Shown here: one piece after another, positions 21,010-30,808 of the stretch | How the letters are laid out: each line of letters begins with the position of its first letter | Position numbering within the stretch: position 1 is the stretch's first letter | Assembly: GCA_029204225.1 (NCBI GenBank) | Contig: CM055095.1 | Span: 59,846,414 to 59,910,413 of the forward strand | Length of the DNA: 64,000 nt | Direction of reading: 5' to 3' | From: Diphasiastrum complanatum | Lineage: Eukaryota > Streptophyta > Lycopodiopsida > Lycopodiales > Lycopodiaceae | Notes under the pieces: model-generated | What the model was told of the DNA's origin: nothing | What the model saw: only the letters and a program-made list of their open reading frames with translations | The model's database searches: none | Translations under genes and position numbers: made by a program

Positions 21010-22440
21010 GGATCCTTGAACGCCTTGATTTTCAAATTCAAGATAGCACAAGAATTCTTGTGTCCTTTCTGATTTAACCCTTTTATAAATATATCAACTG
21101 CCATATACTGGGTTCTGCAAAATTTCAGACTTACCTCCTTGTTGAGTATTTTGCTCCTAATGTAGTGTACTTAATCTTGATGTGCTTGCTCCTAGAATGA
21201 AATCTAGAAATGATCGATAATGCAATAGCACTCTGATTGTCGCACTGAATTATTCTTGGAGTAGATTGTCTGAGACCAATATCATACAATAAATTTCTCA
21301 ACCAAATTGCCTCATTAGTAGCTTGAGAGACTGCAATGTATTTCGATTCTATAGATGACATTGCAATAGAGGTTTGTTTTCGATTGTTCCATGATATTGG
21401 ACCATTATTGAACAAGAAGAGAAGTTCAGAAGTTGATCTTTTGGTGTTGATATCGTCTTCCCAATTTGCATTTGTATATTCATGAAGTGTATGGATATCG
21501 GATGAATTGACATCACCATATTTGATTACTCTGAAAAGAGCTTCTCTAGTGGATCATACCAGGGTTGGCCATGTCTTGGCTCAAGGAGTTGATGGTGTAT
21601 GCAAGATTGGTTGATTGATATGGGTATTCCTTCATTTCAACCTTCTCCTCATTGGTTTGAGGGCATTGCTCCTTGGATAATTTAAGACCTGGATCCATGG
21701 GATTATGTAAAAACTTGAAATTCATGAAATTGAATTTCATTCGCAAATTACAAAAGTGTCTCTGGTGGGTGATATAGAGAAGCCTTCTACTTGTCTCTAT
21801 GGATCTGCATCCTGATACAGTAATGTGCTTCTCTAGATCTGTCATCTCGAATTCTTGAGATAACATCCTCTTAGTGTCCTTTGTCGATTTGATATTGTTG
21901 CTTAACATCAATGTATCATCCATGTAGAGTGTGATAATGACAAATAATTAATTAATAGCTTTGAAATATACATTACAAATTGTAGAGTTTGGTTCAAATC
22001 CATGATTGATCAAGAATTTGTTAATTCAATGGAACCATGCTTTGAACAATTATTTCAAACCGTACAAAGCTTTATGGAGTTTGCATGTTTGATCTTCCTG
22101 ACCATGGAGGATATAGCCTTCTGGATGGATCATGTAAATGTCCTCCTCGATGACTCTGTTGAGGAATTTTGTTTGTACATCCATCTTGTGTATCTCAAGA
22201 TTTACTACAATAACATATGATAGTAGCAGTTGATTGGAAATATGCTTGACCACCGGGTTAAAAGTTTCGAAGTAGTCGATATCGGGAATTTGTAAAAATC
22301 TCCTTGCCACGAGTCTAGCCCTCCTTCTATCAATAATGCCGTTTGTTTTGTATTTGATCCTAAACTTTTTGATTGCTGGCCACTTGGTGACAGTCCATGT
22401 ATTGTTCCTCGACAATGAGTTGTACTCCTTGTCTATTGCT
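21010..22440 (-). pseudogene. Element F reverse transcriptase and RNase H
   Basis: Minus-strand pieces in several frames. RNase H: IAMSSIESKYIAVSQATNEA and CDNQSAIALS (21131-21415). Reverse transcriptase: MDDTLMLSNN, the remnant of the YxDD box, near 21900; KMDVQTKFLNRVIEEDIYM and HKALYGLK near 22050-22200; ARLVARRFLQIPDIDYFETF further up. Catalytic and structural positions are altered (FLNRV for FLNG). Confidence 0.8.
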
Positions 22441-22540
22441 TCTTTTCAGAGGTTTGAATCGGCCTATGACATAGCTTCCTCAACTACGGTTGGCTCCTGA
22501 ATAGAGTAGTGAGCAAATTCATCAATGTATCGGACAAGTT

Positions 22541-22624
22541 GAGTTCAAATTCTTGTTGGTCTCCTGGTTGAAGTTTATGGCTGAGTTCAAATTCTTGTTG
22601 ATCTCATGGTTGAAGTTCATGGCT
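22541..22624. repeat. 42-bp direct tandem duplication in element F
   Basis: GAGTTCAAATTCTTGTTG... is repeated twice in tandem (22541-22582 and 22583-22624) with about three differences. It lies in the linker between integrase and reverse transcriptase. Confidence 0.9.
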
Positions 22625-22744
22625 ACTTTGTATTGGTTGTGTCAGCTACTCCTGAGTTGCAGCTTCTTCATCTTCTTCTGGATCTAACTGTACCTAGTGA
22701 CTGCTGGAAGAAATTGAAATAGTTTTTTCGATATGTATCAGCTG

Positions 22745-23845
22745 TTAGGGTAGAATTGTAGACTGCATTTGGTCCTTGCCTCTCATATCAATAAACCGAT
22801 TTCCAATGAACGTCACGTCCCTGTTAGTAAAAACTTTACAGGTCTCTATATCATATAGTCTATACATTCGATCAGAACTACAATACCCAACAAAAATAGT
22901 TTTAAATTTATGCTCATCTAATTTCTTTCTATAATCCTTTGGAACATGAGCATAGACAATACATCCAAATACTCTCAAATGTTTCAATGAAGGCTTGGAT
23001 CTTGTCCAGGCTTCATGAGAGATTTTGCTGTCATGTAGGTCTTTAGTTATACATCGGTTCTACACATAAGTTGTTGTTGATACAACATGTTGCCAGAACA
23101 ATTTGGACAATGAAGCATGATTTATCATGCATTTGGCAGACTTGACTAAGGTCCCATTCTTCCTTTTTGTCAATCCATTTGACTATGAAAAATAGAAAAC
23201 AACAAACTGGTGCTCGATGTTGTTGGTTGAGCAGTCATCCTTGAACTCATTTGAGATGTATTCACCATCATTGTCACTCCTAAGAGCTTTGATCTTCTTG
23301 CGTGTCTACAACTCAACATTTTCTTTGTATTTCTTGAAGACTTGGAAGGCTTCAGATTTGTACTTCAGAAAATATATAGCAGTCCTTTTAGAATAATCAT
23401 CTATAAATGTAATAAAAAATTTAGCACAAAGCAGTGATGGTATTTGCATTGGGAAACATATATCAGTATGTACAATGTCTAGCAAATCTTACATGTTCCT
23501 GATTTGACTTAAATGGCCTTCTTGTTTGCTTTCCTACAATTTAGCTTTGGCAAATAGGAGGGTCAACAATTTGATAGTCTAAATCAAGAATTGAAGAATG
23601 TCAAGACATGTTACCTATCGATTCATGATTAAGATGACCAAGTCTATAGTGCCAAATCATTTTTTAATTGGTAGATGTTGAACTGGTGAAAGCACAATCA
23701 GTCATAGAGTTACAATGACTAAGCCTATAGAGATATCTTTGCACCAAATCTTATGTTTCTTGATTCACTTGCGAAACATGGATATTCTTTGTCAATGTGT
23801 TTCCATGCAGAAGAATCTGAGGTACTCTCGTAATCTCATCCGAAG
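22745..23845 (-). pseudogene. Element F integrase and pre-integrase
   Basis: The integrase C-terminal module (MKHLRVFGCIVYAHVP, FVGYCSSDRMYRLY, NRDVTFIGN) is open at 22745-22987. From 22990 to ~23480 a degraded core is readable in pieces. Near 23590-23690 is the signature IWHYRLGHLNHESIGNMS. The last recognisable element sequence upstream, near 23845, reads ITRVPQILLHGNTLTKNIHV. Confidence 0.72.
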
Positions 23846-23849
23846 AAAG

Positions 23850-24425
23850 ATGACTAGCATGCCAATTCACAAGTTTTGCAAGAGGCTTGCAATAAAACAA
23901 TCGTTGCAATCGTGGGCACCTTGCATGAGAGGTGGTCCCTTGTAAGTCATCTCGATATCAAGGAGTATCACATATAGGACAAGCTTATAACCTCTGATAC
24001 TCACCACGATATAAGATGCAATATTTTGGACAAGCATAATGCAATGTATAGTCCATTCCCTTGCACTCAAAATTTTTCATGCTTCACCTCTTGTCTCTAA
24101 CATAGTATTTTCTTCTCGGAGTAGTTCGTGCAATAACCTCTGCATAATCAAATGAATTTTCATAATATAATCAAATAAGATCATCTAGCTAGCTAAAACT
24201 TTTGACTTGAACAACACATCTACTAAATCTTTAAAAAAAATCTCAATCTTATTTATCCAAATAAAGATGTAACACTTGTATCACCCCATTTATATTTTGC
24301 TTGGAGATTCAATATAAGCAACGAAGCGGCCAAATGAGATGTCTTTGCTCCAAGATATAATGGTGTGTTTGATTCTTCTCTCAAATCTTCTTGCAGTTTC
24401 TTGAGTTCATAGCCCTCTTGGGCTT
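23850..24425 (-). pseudogene. CACTA (En/Spm) Tnp2-like transposase, N-terminal part
   Basis: On the minus strand, in order: LQEDLREESNTPLYLGAKTS, then HLAASLLILNLQAKYKWGD; a ~120-bp interval ending TTATGCAG (possible intron); LLHELLREENTML; ECKGMDYTLHYACPKYCILY; CPICD; and PRLQRLFYCKPLAKLVNWHA. Tnp2 proteins have the same order: PLY.GC..., LRLYHLKC..GWS, LLELLREALP, YEKIDACPNDCMLYW, CP.C, PRLQRLF...TA..MRWH. It is broken by stops and a frameshift. It continues, after copia I and F, at 19570-18915. Confidence 0.75.
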
Positions 24426-24499
24426 TACGTAGCCATGAGATTCCTAGACCTAGACCTAACTAATGCACTAGGCCCTAGCCCCAGACTTGGTCCTCCCAG

Positions 24500-25175
24500 A
24501 AGTCCCAACGGCCTACATTTGCTAGCATGCCATGTGCGGTCTACGAGCAAGCGTGTGAAATTTATGAAGATTGGACATCGGTAGAGAAACTGATGTTGTT
24601 CCCCATGTCTCTGGTAGCGGTGGCACAAGATTGGTTCTTCAACCTATCGGACGAAGAGAAAACCACTAGGGAAGGGGCGAAAGCGACTTCAATTATGCAC
24701 TTTAAATTGAGGAAGTTATTGGATAATCTGTTTCTCCTGCTAAGCAAAGTGATAATGTAAAAAAGATAAAGGGACGAGGACTACGTAGAACGCATCAAAT
24801 ACCTAAGATCCGAATGCAATGTAGCCCTAACTCCCAATCATACAGTCATCATGTGGTTCCTCACAGGGTTACCACGAAGTATCAGAAGGGAGTTGAAAAG
24901 ATGGGAATAGTACGCTACATTGCAGGAAGCCATGGAAGATGCCATCAAGAAAGAAGATGAGAGTTCTGATGATGAATCATATCCGACTACCCATAATCCA
25001 ACTCCCTCGGTAGCATCATAATCCAACGCATCTCATATTTCAACAGATCTATTGATGGAATAAATGACGAAGTTACATAAGAAGCAGATGGAACAACTAA
25101 CGACGTAGTTTGATCAAAAACTAAAGGCCTTGCAAGGAGCTCTAGCACCAACTCCAAATCCACCGGAATAGAAAA
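24500..25175 (+). pseudogene. Ty3/gypsy element G1, gag
   Basis: The plus strand reads CEIYEDWTSVEKLMLFPMSL, then AQDWFFNLSDEEKTTREG and MHFKLRKLLDNL. This is the retrotransposon gag capsid pattern (A..WF..L......W......F). It continues after a frameshift as DYVERIKYLRSECNVALTPN and VIMWFLTGLPRSIRRELKRW. The last phrase matches G0 at 299-350, so both belong to one family. Several stops interrupt the frame. Confidence 0.78.
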
Positions 25176-25229
25176 TTAGTTGTTGTATCCCCGACGAGAG
25201 AATGTATGGTGTCTGGTTTATGAGAACTA

Positions 25230-25715
25230 TAGCTTCGCTACCCCAAAGGGTGATGGGATTTGAGCGGATTTTTGAATATGCACATGAGTTTGCATCAAAG
25301 CCAACTTAGAAAAGGTAGCCAATCCAATCATTCATAGCTTAGGAAAGTAGAAAATTCCAATCAACTTTGAACCTGAAATCCATCCCATAATGTAACAAAA
25401 GCAAAGACAAGTCCTTCTCGAAAATCTCAAAGGCATGGTCTTCACGAAACCACCCAAATGGCGTAGCAATAGGCTAAGCACCAGTTGTGTGAGCCCTTAG
25501 GTGCTGATGATCCAAAAAGGTTAAAGTAAGGGTCCTTCTACTTGGGCTAGTCTTGGAGGTGAAATTGAAATGATAATCATCCCGCAAGAATCAACTAATT
25601 TAAATTTGGAAGATGATACATTCATACATGGATTGATTGGTCTTGGGATGACCAACACATGTTGGGGATAGTGTTCGACTTGTGCTAGTAGAGGGAGCTA
25701 AGACTTTGATGATGA
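25230..25715 (+). repeat. Gypsy gag-protease linker, inverted partner at 36145-36630
   Basis: A degraded ~480-bp stretch including GCGTAGCAATAGGCTAAGCA and GTGCTAGTAGAGGGAGCTAAGA. Its reverse complement, somewhat diverged, is found at 36145-36630 on the far side of element D. By position in G1 it should be the region between gag and protease, but no frame stays open. Confidence 0.65.
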
Positions 25716-25736
25716 AATCATCTGGTTGTAGTGGCC

Positions 25737-26337
25737 CTAAACCCATTCTCGATATAGTTTTGTTGAGATGAGATTCACTCTTGATCTTCCATCTATAACG
25801 ATGGCTTCTTTAAGCAAGTTTGTGTTGAACCGGGAGTGTAACATTGTTTTTTTACATAATCCCATGTTAATTTTGTCATTAGTATTGGATGTGCATTGTC
25901 TAGCCCTAAGTATATTTTTGGGTATTGATGTCATATGAGTGCTATTGGATCCAAGAATAAAGCATGGCTCTAAGCTTGGTGGAGTTCCTTAACATAGTGT
26001 CTAAAGGTAAATTGATCAGTCATGACAATAAGCTAGGTAAGGCTATAATCTCAAACAGGTCATGTACACAAGTGAAAATCACATCTGAAAAATCTTAACC
26101 TGGTTGTAACCACTAAATCCATCCAATATTCAATGCTTTGAGATTCACACAGATTCGCAATTTCTCATTTTTCTAAGTAACAATGACAATCGGTGAAATC
26201 CATTCGGTATGCTCGATCTCTGAAATGAAATCAGCATCAAGCAATCTCTGAAGTTCTTCCTTTATCAGATCTGTCACATTAGGATTACAGTGATAGAACT
26301 TTGTAGCCTTTGGTACTGCATCATGTACTAAAGGTAT
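25737..26337 (-). pseudogene. G1, inverted protease and reverse transcriptase N-terminal pieces
   Basis: Two fragments read on the minus strand inside a plus-strand element. One holds the protease site with two changes, AIVIDGRSRVNLISTKLYRE (25737-25820). The other holds the reverse transcriptase N-terminus TIPLVHDAVPKATKFYHC, LIKEELQRLLDADFISEIEH and LRICVNLKALN (about 26337 down to 26130), which matches gypsy K. Flipping the whole interval would put the two in the wrong order, so this is more than a single simple inversion. Confidence 0.72.
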
Positions 26338-27207
26338 GGTCCGATCGCCACAAAATTGCTTTTGCAACAGAATGGGGCACCTATGCTTACAAAGTAATGT
26401 CGTTTGGACTCTATAATGCACTAAGTTCATTCCAAAGAGTAATGCAATTTGCCTTTAAAGAGAAAGTCTTTGAAAGATGCCGCAAATATCAGATTTTTTT
26501 AAATTCAAAAAAATGTCAGATATGGGTTTCTCACGGAGTGGTGCTTAGACATGTGATATCAAGACATGGTATTGTCACCGATTATTCTAAGATCAAAGTT
26601 ATTGTGGAATTGCCACCACCAGCAACAATTCGAGGAGTTTATGTGTTTATGGGTCATGCGAACTACTATCGAATTTTTATTATCTTCTTTGGGGATTTAG
26701 CACGACCTATATACAAATTAACTATTGTTCCTATTTGGATAGTAGAGGCATTAGAAGCCTTCAAAAAGTTAAAAATTATCTTCAGCTCCAATACTGCGTT
26801 CTCCAGATTGGACATTAGAGTTTCATGTTCATACGGATGCCTCAAAATATGCCATTGGATCAGTTTTGATGCAGCCAGGTGACTATAGGAAGGATTATCC
26901 TATACGATTTGCAAGCAGACAACTTACAGATCCAGAAAAAAATTATTCAACAACAGAACGTGAAGCACTAGCCATGATTTCTTCTGTTCGAAAATTTCGT
27001 CACTACCTCATGGAAACGCAGTTTGCATTCTATACGGATCATCAACCGTTACTTTACTTGGTAAATAAGACGTGTAATACTGGACATATTGCAAGATGGT
27101 TATTATTATTGACTGAATTTGACTTTCGAATTGTGGTCAGAAAGGAGAAGCAACATTATCTAGTTGATCATGTTTCGTCAGTTGAATCCGCACCAGTAAA
27201 TACCTGA
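26338..27207 (+). pseudogene. G1, reverse transcriptase and RNase H
   Basis: The plus strand reads SDRHKIAFATEWGTYAYKVM and SFGLYNALSSFQRVMQFAFK, then jumps to KVFERCRKYQIFLNSKKCQI. Compared with gypsy K the catalytic YxDD region between these is deleted. Next come YVFMGHANYYRIFIIFFGDL and, in a new frame, RNase H with RFASRQLTDPEKNYSTTERE, FYTDHQPLLYLVNK and ARWLLLLTEFDF. It ends at the truncated LTR of element D (27209). Confidence 0.82.
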
Positions 27208-27208
27208 T

Positions 27209-27887
27209 AATTGAACGTAGGTGTACTTTCTGGTTTCCCACGTGTGAAACCCTGTCTGAGTACGGACTCCAACCTGAAAATCAAGTACACATTGATAGAA
27301 CCTCACAACAATCAAAACAAATGTAGACAAATGGAGAGCACTCAAAATTGCTTCCAAAACCAAGATTGGTGTCTCACAATGATTATGGCCAAATGTGGCT
27401 CTATATATACAATAAGTGGGAGATCGTGGTATTGATCATCCCCATGATCCCACATGTGTGAAGGTGCTTTGTCATATGATGATTCATCATGCAAAACTGA
27501 CACTTGGACAAAACCTTCTATTTTGAGCATTTTTGGTCCATTTTCCTTCTATATGGAGATCTACTTGGAGATCTTCTAGAAGTCAAAATTCACTTACTTC
27601 AGCTTATTCCACACATGTGAGCTGTCCTCTACACATGTGATATGGCACCCAACCAAAGGATGTGGCTCATGCAATCAATAGATTGATGCCATGTGTCATA
27701 TGTCTAGAAAACTAGTTTTTGGCCTTTTTAGCCACTAGAACTTGAATTAAATCATATGTACAACCTATATAATTATAGTACATGACAAGTACACTATTTT
27801 CACACGTGGGAACAGGCTCCACACATGTGTGTTTATCTATATACAAGATTTTTGGCCTCTACCAAGCTTATTTTTGCATTTTTCACA
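27209..27887 (-). repeat. 3' LTR of element D (truncated, 679 bp)
   Basis: Matches 35034-35789. The first ~160 bp present in the right LTR are missing, and the break is at AATTGAA next to gypsy G1. It contains CTATATATAC at 27411 (a TATA-like box on the element strand) and many CACGTG/CACATG motifs (~27236, 27451, 27609, 27624, 27801, 27820). Confidence 0.88.
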
Positions 27888-27923
27888 CTCCTCAAAAATC
27901 TAGCTTGATGGAAAACATGATGA

Positions 27924-28057
27924 TCTTGAACTTGACTCCATGGGCTAAATTGGTCTTTGAACTTGACTCCTTGGGCTAAATTGTGAAGATCAGCCAATGA
28001 GCTTGATGTTGATCTGAAATCACCATATCCATGATAGTGCGTCTTTGATGTTGACAT
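27924..28057 (-). pseudogene. Element D, RNase H tail with a tandem duplication
   Basis: The minus strand reads STSSSLADLHNLAQGVKFKD, a corrupted version of the copia ending SSCLADLFTKPL. A ~31-bp unit (CTTGAACTTGACTCC.TGGGCTAAATTG) is duplicated in tandem at 27924-27984. It lies next to the polypurine tract and left LTR, the correct place for the end of RNase H. Confidence 0.55.
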
Positions 28058-29388
28058 CTTTGATGAGCTTGAGAGCTTTGCACCATCCTAGCACCTCCAA
28101 AATTGATTCCTTCCAATTTTCATGTAGATGCTTGACCTTGAGGCTTGCTCCTTCTTCATGTGCATGCTCCTTCATGAGAAAATAAAGATTTCTTCTTGAT
28201 TTATTAAGATCACAAAGATCTAACATCATGTTACCATGATCTAGAGAATTAGACTCATCCAAATTGGAAAGACTATGCATGCTATAATAACAAAGTGTTT
28301 GCTTCATATCTTCATGCTTGTTTACCATGCTAATCTCAGATCCAATGAGGCTAAATACTTCATATGTAGATAAGTTTCTTTAGAAGATGATTCACTTACT
28401 CTCATAAAGAGTTACAATTTTCCTCAATATAAATTTTCAAACTATGAGTGAACAAATCACTTTTGCTCTTACATGACTTAAGAGCATACATTTGATGAAA
28501 TAGCCATTTGCTTTCTAACTGATTTAAAATCAATTTCGACCTTTTAAGAACATCATCTATGTTCTCAAGAGAGACTTCATACTCGACTAGTATGGCTTTA
28601 CTCCAATTTTGAGATGCAATGATCTCACTAAAGCAAATCGATTTATCAAATGACATAAGAGAAGTAAGTATGTGATGTATACCACATGAGATATGCTCCT
28701 CTTTCCCTTGAAATGTGATCCACATGGACTCAACCACATTTCTTGAGTTTCTTTTTGGAATCACAATTTGAGAAGGTCTCTCCTCCTCAATCCTTGGCAT
28801 ACTTGAACCTTGAAAAGGATTCTCCTCCTTAATCCTGGGCACATTTGAACCTTGAGATGACTCCTTAAGATCCTCTTCATGGTGCTTCTTTTTGATGGAA
28901 ATCCGAGACCTCCATGTCTCATAATGATCACAACAAGTATGAGCATTCAATATGCACTTCCTATGATTATCAAGATTACTTATGCTAGAAACATCAGTTT
29001 AAAAATCACCACAGTTTGGCATGATTTTTCCAATATTGAAATCAAAAGGTATTTCCATCTCAATAAGACTAACTACTTGCTTATGGATATAAGTGTCCAC
29101 TTTGGATGCTTCACTTATTTTCATAAGAAGTTTACAACTTGCCTTTAGGATTGAAAACATACAATTTTCATCTTTATGAATGAACACATCATTCATGATC
29201 TTATTGAAACCAAAAGATCCTACATTATAAAGATATTTCCATTTCCTTGACTTCATAACTAATGTAAGCTTACACGGAAAACAAAATTTGCTATCTTTTG
29301 AGGCATCACACTCAACTAGTATTGCCTTAATCCACCTTTGAGATACAAAAATCTCTTCAAAGCAAAATGGTTTTTCATAAGTTGACAT
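28058..29388 (-). pseudogene. Element D, two degraded reverse-transcriptase N-terminal-like units
   Basis: Two minus-strand frames share one pattern. 29388-28999 reads YEKPFCFEEIFVSQRWIKAI then LVECDAS. 28950-28402 reads FDKSICFSEIIASQNWSKAI then LVEYEVS. The pattern resembles the start of copia reverse transcriptase (EPTCxxEAxxxxxWxxAMxxEYxAL). Both lack everything after that, including YVDD. The second is preceded by a doubled PRIKEENPFQ.../PRIEEERPSQ repeat. This looks like a duplicated, drifting piece rather than a working gene, and the match is weak. Confidence 0.45.
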
Positions 29389-29972
29389 GAGAGCATAAAT
29401 GAAACTATTTTCATTTTGTGATTGTTGCTCCTTATCTTGATTGATGTCTCTTGGATCATAACAATAAGTTTGAACTTATCTAAAGTTCCAAGCAAAATAC
29501 TTTCCAAGGACATAAAATAAATCCAAGTTACTTTCATGAAAGTGACATCTATTTTTGCATCTTGAACCAAACAATGCACTTCCAAATGAAAAATTTCAAA
29601 AGATTTGACATGTGTTGTGATGGAATCTTGAAGACAAATCTTGCAAGTCCTTGTGAGACTCCAAGCCTTATTCACCTTTCCACAGAGGAAACACCTTTTC
29701 TTGGACTTGTCCTTCTTGTATTTGCATTTTGAACTTGAAGCTCCATCCTTCTCCTCGGCCCCCTTGCTTTGGTTCTTCTTGGATGGATTTGTCTTCTTTT
29801 TGTAGTATCTTGAGGAAAAATATCCTTCCTTGCCAGAAAGGTTGCACTTAGGATCCTTTCTTTCCTTCAATAGGATGCCACCTATTGATTTGATGTGAAT
29901 AAAAAACTGTGATATGATTCTACAAATGTAATTTGTGACTCTCAAGAGACTAGATTTGAACATCTTTAACAA
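29389..29972 (-). pseudogene. Element D, gag-like zinc-knuckle remnant
   Basis: The minus strand reads KCNLSGKEGYFSSRYYKKKT, which resembles a mutated copia knuckle (C..CGK.GH....CYKKK) with its second cysteine, histidine and last cysteine changed. A lysine-rich stretch follows, then CFLCGKVNKAWSLTRTCKIC, a four-cysteine arrangement. The lysine-rich context and position fit gag. Confidence 0.45.
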
Positions 29973-30770
29973 TCTAGAAGGATCTACAAAAGATCTAGCT
30001 CACAAACCTAAGAATCAATCTTCACAGTAATGACTAGTCACTTGGAAAGTTTGCTCTGATCATTAGGAAAAAAGCACACAATCTTTGAATCAAATCACTA
30101 AAGAAATCAGATCCACTCTCCTATTGGACTCATCAAATACCAATGACTCTTTCTTTTGAAAGGCGAAATGGATATGAAAAGATTTGACACCTAGATTTTC
30201 CTTTTCACTTGACTAGCTCTCTCAACACTTGAGATTTTTGAACAAAAGATGGGTTTTGTTCCAAACACATGAAAATCAAACTTAATTACTTCTTCTGTAC
30301 TCACTCTTGATCCAAATAATCTCACTCTTGAGATTTAGAATGAATTTGATTTAATTTGAAAACAAACTATACCACCAATTTTTCACAAAGCTTAAAAATT
30401 TCGACAACTAGAGATTCACAAAGATCTCAACCATGCATGAATACTCAAATATGGACTCCTCCTCATCCTAGACATCCAATGGGATCACAAATTGACCCTC
30501 ACACTCTCACAAAGAAAGTTGAATAGAACTAATTTGAGTTTCATACATACTGTCAATTTTTGCTCAACAAATTGAATTCAATCACTCCTATTGGATTCCA
30601 CCAATTACTCTACCATTTAAGACTTGGAATAAAATTCAAAATCAAAATTTGTGATTTTTCTCACTAATATATTGTGCTTCAAAGAGCTAATTCCATTTAG
30701 AAATATTTGATCACATAGGAGAAAAACAAATTCTTCACCAATAACAACACATAATGAGCTTCTAGTGTGA
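29973..30770. other. Element D internal DNA without recognised gene
   Basis: AT-rich, no coding signature. It ends at the left edge of element C at 30771. Confidence 0.45.
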
Positions 30771-30808
30771 AAAATTGCCTACATTGGCAAATCTAGCCAT
30801 GTAGAATA

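Larger units (their letters stand above)
20456..23845 (-). mobile_element. Ty1/copia element F, 5' truncated and decayed
   Basis: Minus-strand copia element with 3' LTR (20456-20969), homopolymer polypurine tract, RNase H, reverse transcriptase, integrase and pre-integrase. The protease, gag, primer site and 5' LTR are missing: near 23845 it abuts CACTA transposase DNA. Many stops and frameshifts interrupt it. The copia fragment at 45946-46460 has a similar pre-integrase signature (WHNRLGHLNH against WHYRLGHLNH here). Confidence 0.82.
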
